64,000 bases of DNA from Chloroflexota bacterium (GTDB taxonomy: Bacteria > Chloroflexota > Anaerolineae > Anaerolineales > Anaerolineaceae). The notes below the pieces were generated by a model that saw only the letters and a list, made by a program, of their open reading frames with translations, was not told where the DNA came from and searched no databases. The number at the start of each line of letters is the position of its first letter. Positions within the stretch are counted from its first letter, which is position 1. The translations under genes and the position numbers were made by a program. Positions 59,647-64,000 of this stretch are shown one piece after another. The stretch is taken from assembly GCA_021372725.1 (NCBI GenBank), contig JAJFTV010000121.1:1-64000 (forward strand). Reading direction: 5' to 3'.

Positions 59647-60333
59647 CTATTTCGCCGCTCCGGTTTTGGGGCTAAAAAGAAACCAGGTATGGACAGGCCC
59701 GATATCGCCCTCCCCCGTAACATGGTAACCAAAATGGCTGTAAATCGCCAGGTTGACCGGATCCTGAGTGTCCAAACCCACACCGGTTGAAAGCGGGTCT
59801 TCCTCTGACAGCCGGTTCACATACTTCAAAAGCCTGCCTCCAAAGCCTTTTCCCCGATAGTCTGATAATGTGGCAATGGATTCAATGTACAGATGCGGCT
59901 GCTTTGGTTTGCCGATCTCTTTCAGAGCATAATATTCCAGGATACGCGCGTGGGTTTGCTCGCCAAAAGTGTGGTTGAGTTGATTTTCCATTTCCTCCAG
60001 GCGCATTGCCGTCAGGGGACTCCCTTCATAACAGATGACTCCTCCTTCCGAAGTACTGCTTCCCACTACCAGCGCAACCGCGGTCAGCTTTCCATCCGCC
60101 AGCACACCCAGCAATGGCCAGCCCATGCCCAGTTTCCAGAGACAATCCATCCGAAAGGATTCCGTCAGCATCCTGCGCCGTCTTGAACCATGGCCGGCAA
60201 GGATGTAATAATCCAGGGGATAATCGATAAATACAGTTGTCAGAACTTCAGCCGCTTCATCCAGCCGGTCCAAACCAATATCAAATACTGGCGATTCTGA
60301 CATTTCGTTCGGCATATCGGATTGAGCCATCAT
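59647..60333 (-). CDS. GNAT-family N-acetyltransferase
   Basis: 228 residues. The acetyl-CoA-binding motif is IATLSDYRGKGFGGRLLKYV (motif A, with RGKGFG), followed by GLDTQDPVNLAIYSHFGYHV (motif B). The substrate is unknown. GGAAGG precedes the ATG at 60333, and a second Met follows directly. It stands alone. An MFS gene lies upstream on the same strand, more than 200 nt away. Confidence 0.9.
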   Translation of the reverse strand: MMAQSDMPNEMSESPVFDIGLDRLDEAAEVLTTVFIDYPLDYYILAGHGSRRRRMLTESFRMDCLWKLGMGWPLLGVLADGKLTAVALVVGSSTSEGGVICYEGSPLTAMRLEEMENQLNHTFGEQTHARILEYYALKEIGKPKQPHLYIESIATLSDYRGKGFGGRLLKYVNRLSEEDPLSTGVGLDTQDPVNLAIYSHFGYHVTGEGDIGPVHTWFLFSPKTGAAK

Positions 60334-60539
60334 TACAGTATCCTTCCTTTTACAGGGGTCCGTTCCCCCATCACCTGCCGATCAGACGCAGCCGTTTTTC
60401 GGGATGAGTGTCTGGACAGTTAAAACGGTTTTCGATTTCCTTGCACAGCGAGGGAATCCGCCCCCTGATCCGGTTCCGGCAGTTTACCACAACATGCGGC
60501 CGCAGCAAACTCTCCTGACCGGTGCAGCAGTCTGGGCTT

Positions 60540-61829
60540 TCAATCACACGTTTTTACCTTGCGTGGATCCGTGACAGTCAACGACAGCAGCATCAATCCT
60601 AAAACGCTAAAAATGAGTGACAGCAGAAACATGGCCGGATAACCGGTCCAGCCCGCCACAGCGCCTGCCATCACCGGCGCCAGTAAAAGCATGGGGGCAG
60701 TCAATGTGCGCGCCAGCCCTATGTAAGATGGCCGCCGCGGCCCGCTGTCAAACTCCATCGCCATATTAAGATCACCTATGGTATTGCCCGGCTGTGCCAG
60801 CCCCAACAGTGCAAACGCCAGGTACAGCCCCCACTGCGCAGGTATCGTTAGTAAAAGCACCAGCGCCAAAATCCATAAGACAGCGCTGCCCATTAAAACA
60901 AGCTTGTTCCCAAACCGGTCACCCACCCCACCCCAGACAATAAAGCCAATTGTTTGAAAGCCTACCAGCACCGAGGTAAAGATTGCAGCGTAGGCATCCG
61001 GTAAATTAAAACGCTGGATGCCATAAACCGCCACAAAACTGACGGCCATGTTTCCCAAATAACACATACTGCGGCTCAAGATATAACGGCGGAAGTTGCG
61101 ATCTTCTTTCAGGATGCTCCACAACTGTTCTGAAAAAGCGGTTTTTACGGCAGCCGGATCGGATACCCGTTCCACACTAGGTGGCTCTTTGCTAAGGCAG
61201 AGAAAAACCCACGACAGCATCACACCGATGAAAGCCAGCACAAACAACATGGAGTAATTATTGGGATATGCATAACGTGACAGGATGACGGCCGCCAGCG
61301 CCGAACCTCCCAGACCCATCAACTTGCCCAGAAACTGGGAAATGCCGAAAAACCGCCCGCGCAGCCAGACCGGTATCAATGTGGCAATTAGCTCCTGCCA
61401 TGGCAGCCCCACCATACCGGCAGACAATCCTTTGAAGGCAATCAACAGCAGAAAAAGCCAGATAGCCGCATCACCCTTCAATGTTGGCAGCCATAAGGCA
61501 GCAAAGATCATCAGCAAAAATGGCACCCGTTCGATCAATGCCATCCACCTTACCAACGGCAGGCGTTGCTGGACCCGCTCCAGCAGCGGGGCAAAGAACA
61601 ACTGCGGCAGATACCAACCGGCGTCATTGATCGCCGGCACCAGGCCGATCAAAACGGTTGAACTGGTCAGTGTGGAAGCAAAAACCGGCAGGATGGTTTG
61701 GGCTGCGGCAAACGTATCACCGAAATTAAAGGCCATCGTATCCAACGTGTTAACGATAAAATTACGCTTGATATAGGGCGTGGCCGGATCATTTTCTGCT
61801 TCCGGCGGGATGTTAAAAAAGCGCGCCAT
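60540..61829 (-). CDS. MFS transporter
   Basis: 429 residues from the Met at 61829 (MARFFNIPPEAEN), with AGGA 5 nt upstream; 22 more codons are open. About 12 hydrophobic segments lie in two halves with a cytoplasmic loop (LSKEPPSVERVSDPAAVK) between helices 6 and 7. The MFS motif GVGDRFGNKLVLMGS is in the second half. It probably exports or imports a small molecule; the substrate cannot be told. Single gene. Confidence 0.88.
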   Translation of the reverse strand: MARFFNIPPEAENDPATPYIKRNFIVNTLDTMAFNFGDTFAAAQTILPVFASTLTSSTVLIGLVPAINDAGWYLPQLFFAPLLERVQQRLPLVRWMALIERVPFLLMIFAALWLPTLKGDAAIWLFLLLIAFKGLSAGMVGLPWQELIATLIPVWLRGRFFGISQFLGKLMGLGGSALAAVILSRYAYPNNYSMLFVLAFIGVMLSWVFLCLSKEPPSVERVSDPAAVKTAFSEQLWSILKEDRNFRRYILSRSMCYLGNMAVSFVAVYGIQRFNLPDAYAAIFTSVLVGFQTIGFIVWGGVGDRFGNKLVLMGSAVLWILALVLLLTIPAQWGLYLAFALLGLAQPGNTIGDLNMAMEFDSGPRRPSYIGLARTLTAPMLLLAPVMAGAVAGWTGYPAMFLLSLIFSVLGLMLLSLTVTDPRKVKTCD

Positions 61830-62252
61830 GGTAATCCTGATATATGAAATATAAACCCGTGAAAAGACCTGTGTTACCGGCAAACCGCTGGGCAAACGCT
61901 GAAATCATACCACGCGTTGTCCAATATAAGTAATAAATGATGTGCATATTTCTGTTCCTGAATTCAGTGGCTGAATATTGACAAGTTCGAATTGATAAAA
62001 CATAATGCCATGGGGTTAGTTATATAATCATGAAGCTTTCCTTTTATAGCGATGTTGCGCTGATTTTCATGATCCACCTGTCCCCCACCAAAACTGCTTC
62101 ATAGTAAGATTATTTGTGAGGAAATTCGGTATACTATTTAATATCGAGAAAGGAGGTGGCCCGACAGAACCCTATTCTCATTGTTGTCTTGATACTTGGA
62201 ACAGTCGATGATTATTTTCTGATTCTTACGCTCTTAACAATAGGAGACTTTT
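61830..62252 (+). promoter_or_regulatory. Intergenic region and leader of binding-protein gene 4
   Basis: AGAAAGGAGGTG lies at 62147-62158, a 12-nt complement of the usual 16S rRNA 3' tail, 97 nt before the ATG. The ATG has its own site (AATAGGAG). TATACT at 62130-62135 could be a -10 box, but no good -35 box is spaced for it. No gene is seen in the rest. Confidence 0.5.
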
Positions 62253-63977
62253 ATGTCACGCAAAATGTTCTTTACCATGATCATCCTTCTTGGAATGCTC
62301 GTTTCAGTTGCAGGGTGTACCCCAACTACAGCAGCATCGGATGCAACGCCTCAAACAATCATTGAAACAGTCATTGTGGAAGGAACTCCCCAGGTCATTG
62401 AAAAAGTGGTCACCCCCACACCTGTGGCAATCGACAAATCGGGTGGTGTATTTACCTGGGCCATCCCTGAAGAACCTCCGTCATTCAATCCGATCCTCAG
62501 CGATAACTGGACCGAGTTGTATGTGCTCCAATTCGATTCTGAGCCATTAACTTGGGGAGGGGAAAACTATCCTACCACACTCAATCCAATCCTGGCGGAA
62601 ACCTGGGAAACCAGTCAGGATGGCCTGGTCTGGACCGTTCACCTTCGCCAGGGCGTCAAATGGCATGACGGCACCGAGTTCACTTCGGAAGACGTGGTCT
62701 TTTGGGCCTCAGCCTTACAGGATCCCGAGCTGCCTGCCGCCTGGTTTGGCTATCGCTTCTTCACCGGTGAAGACCCATACCTCTTCGAAGCGATTGACGA
62801 TTACACTGTCCAGATAACAACCAAGGAACCTGTTCCAAATCTTCTGAACCTGATCTGCGTTCCGCTCATTCCTGCCCATTATTTCATTGAAAACAACATT
62901 ACGCCAAAAGACATGGCAACCGAACCTTTCAACACGCAGGGGAATATTGGAACCGGGCCATTTAAATTTGGCGAGTACACTCGTGGCGAAGCAGTTACAT
63001 TGGTCCGCAATGACGATTATTGGCGGGGTAAACCGTTACTGGATAAAGTCGTTTTTCGTGTCATCCCGGAAGCGGAATCCCGCATGATCGCGCTATTGAA
63101 TGGCGAGGTGGATTGGACGCAGCTTGATCCACAAAATGTTCCACAGGTTGTAGGTAACCCGAACGTTACCCTGCACATTCTGAACATGGACAGATTAAGT
63201 GGACTGGATGTCAACACCCACAAACCTATGCTGGCCGACAAACGGACACGCCAGGCCATGTCCTATGCCCTGGATCGCCAGGCGATCATCAACACCGTAA
63301 TGCTGGGCTACGCAACCGTCGCCGATTCACCTTTCAATCCGGTGGTTAGCGCTTACGAACCGCTGCCAAAATATGATTACAATCCGGATAAAGCCCTATC
63401 TCTGTTGGCGGAAGTCGGCTGGGAGATGGGAGCGGATGGCGTAATGGTTGCAAAAAATGTCGAAGGTGTCGATGCGGGAACTCGTTTCCATATCGAAATC
63501 ATGAGTTCCAATCCAAACGATCAAATTGCCACCATGGTTCAGTCCTACCTGGGTAAAATCGGGATCGAAGTTGAACAAAAAGTCGTGGATTTCGCGACCT
63601 ATACCGAAGAGAATCTTGGCAAGGATCCGAAAAACTATGACATCGGTGTCCGCGGCGGCGCTTTCTTTGGTTCCGATGCAGGCACGTATGGTACCTTCTT
63701 TGCCGCAGGTGATTATCAGAGCACGCGCGGCGGGTATTACAATCCCGATGTTCAGGCTCTATTTGACCAGGCCCGGATACAAAAAACCCAGGCTGAAGCC
63801 GATGTATACTACAAACAAGCTGCCGAAATTATCTGGGATGAAATGCCGGTGATCGCGCTGTACTGGCCACAGCAAATTTGGGGTGCAAGCAACCGCCTCC
63901 ATGTGGAAGACGCCGAAATGAATGCTTCTCTGCTCGGGGTCTTTACTTACCCGGAAAAACTCTGGGTCGAAAAGTAA
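62253..63977 (+). CDS. Peptide-type solute-binding lipoprotein (SBP_bac_5), system 4
   Basis: 574 residues. The signal peptide ends in the lipobox VAGC (Cys22), followed by a short Thr/Val-rich spacer and a full cluster-C peptide-binding protein (ETWETSQDGLVWTVHLRQGV, TRQAMSYALDRQAIINTV and a C-terminal WDEMPVIALYWPQQ). It is only distantly like binding proteins A-C. AGGAG lies 6 nt upstream of the ATG. The stop is 20 nt from the window edge, so permease genes may follow outside the window. Confidence 0.92.
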   Translation: MSRKMFFTMIILLGMLVSVAGCTPTTAASDATPQTIIETVIVEGTPQVIEKVVTPTPVAIDKSGGVFTWAIPEEPPSFNPILSDNWTELYVLQFDSEPLTWGGENYPTTLNPILAETWETSQDGLVWTVHLRQGVKWHDGTEFTSEDVVFWASALQDPELPAAWFGYRFFTGEDPYLFEAIDDYTVQITTKEPVPNLLNLICVPLIPAHYFIENNITPKDMATEPFNTQGNIGTGPFKFGEYTRGEAVTLVRNDDYWRGKPLLDKVVFRVIPEAESRMIALLNGEVDWTQLDPQNVPQVVGNPNVTLHILNMDRLSGLDVNTHKPMLADKRTRQAMSYALDRQAIINTVMLGYATVADSPFNPVVSAYEPLPKYDYNPDKALSLLAEVGWEMGADGVMVAKNVEGVDAGTRFHIEIMSSNPNDQIATMVQSYLGKIGIEVEQKVVDFATYTEENLGKDPKNYDIGVRGGAFFGSDAGTYGTFFAAGDYQSTRGGYYNPDVQALFDQARIQKTQAEADVYYKQAAEIIWDEMPVIALYWPQQIWGASNRLHVEDAEMNASLLGVFTYPEKLWVEK

Positions 63978-64000
63978 GTTTAAGGTTTTCAGGCTGTCAG

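Noticed and set aside
62156-62365. GTG-started open frame of 69 codons in the leader of binding-protein gene 4
   Set aside because: The GTG overlaps the Shine-Dalgarno-like sequence itself, the frame overlaps the real gene in another phase and has no family signature.
1-64000. CRISPR arrays, rRNA and tRNA genes
   Set aside because: No regularly spaced direct repeats of 25-40 bp and no cloverleaf-like or rRNA-like sequence were noticed. The repeated units found are dispersed and irregular.

Overview
The window looks like a piece of a Chloroflexota (Anaerolineae-type) chromosome. This is inferred from lipoproteins with long Pro/Thr or Pro/Ala/Glu linkers, a T-box-controlled type-2-like IleRS, several oligopeptide-type ABC systems, moderate GC and the mix of families. 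No rRNA, tRNA, CRISPR array or replication origin was seen, so the taxonomy is an inference from gene content.

Layout. 0.3-5.6 kb: a lipoprotein D,D-carboxypeptidase and a CAP/LysM wall protein (minus), a transposase relic, a C69 peptidase (plus), a lipoprotein and a small membrane protein. 5.9-9.7 kb: ileS with promoter, T-box leader and terminator. 9.8-10.3 kb: a peroxiredoxin whose catalytic position is an in-frame TGA followed by a SECIS-like hairpin, most likely a selenoprotein. 10.4-44.5 kb: some 34 kb of minus-strand genes. In transcription order these are a GntR regulator, RraA-like protein, aminotransferase, aspartokinase, a complete peptide-type ABC system (C), a second ABC system without ATPases (B), two creatininase-family hydrolases, an AstE/AspA-like Zn hydrolase, aspartate-semialdehyde dehydrogenase, an unrecognised protein, a second AstE-like protein, a GatC/AtzG-like small protein with an amidase, a third complete ABC system (A), a metal-dependent amidohydrolase, two more creatininase-family hydrolases, a third AstE-like protein, and M20 and M32 peptidases. 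44.5-51 kb: a degenerate zone with an ISNCY-type transposase relic, a nadK pseudogene, a bicupin, a MITE-like element, a paralogous second GntR regulator and a DUF234-type ATPase. 51-64 kb: DUF402 protein, xanthine-dehydrogenase-type molybdoenzyme with a divergent FAD subunit, TrmO, methyltransferase, META lipoprotein, RRM protein, glycosyltransferase-like protein, GNAT, MFS transporter and a fourth solute-binding protein.

How it fits together. The 34-kb region reads as a catabolic island. Three Opp/Dpp-like importers feed amide-cleaving enzymes of several unrelated folds (creatininase, M14 AstE-like, amidase-signature, amidohydrolase, M20, M32). An aspartate branch point (aminotransferase, aspartokinase, Asd, RraA-like) may receive the products. 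The order creatininase-creatininase-AstE occurs twice, each time downstream of a transporter. Both GntR regulators have a 17-bp-spacer promoter overlapped by TGTTACA/TGTAACA sites, which suggests a shared regulon. The substrate cannot be read from sequence.

The strongest single observation is the probable selenocysteine peroxiredoxin at 9814-10278. Also notable are the strong Shine-Dalgarno-like sequence about 100 nt upstream of each of four solute-binding-protein genes, the stem-loop between each complete solute-binding-protein gene and its permease, and two families of interspersed repeats in the intergenic regions.
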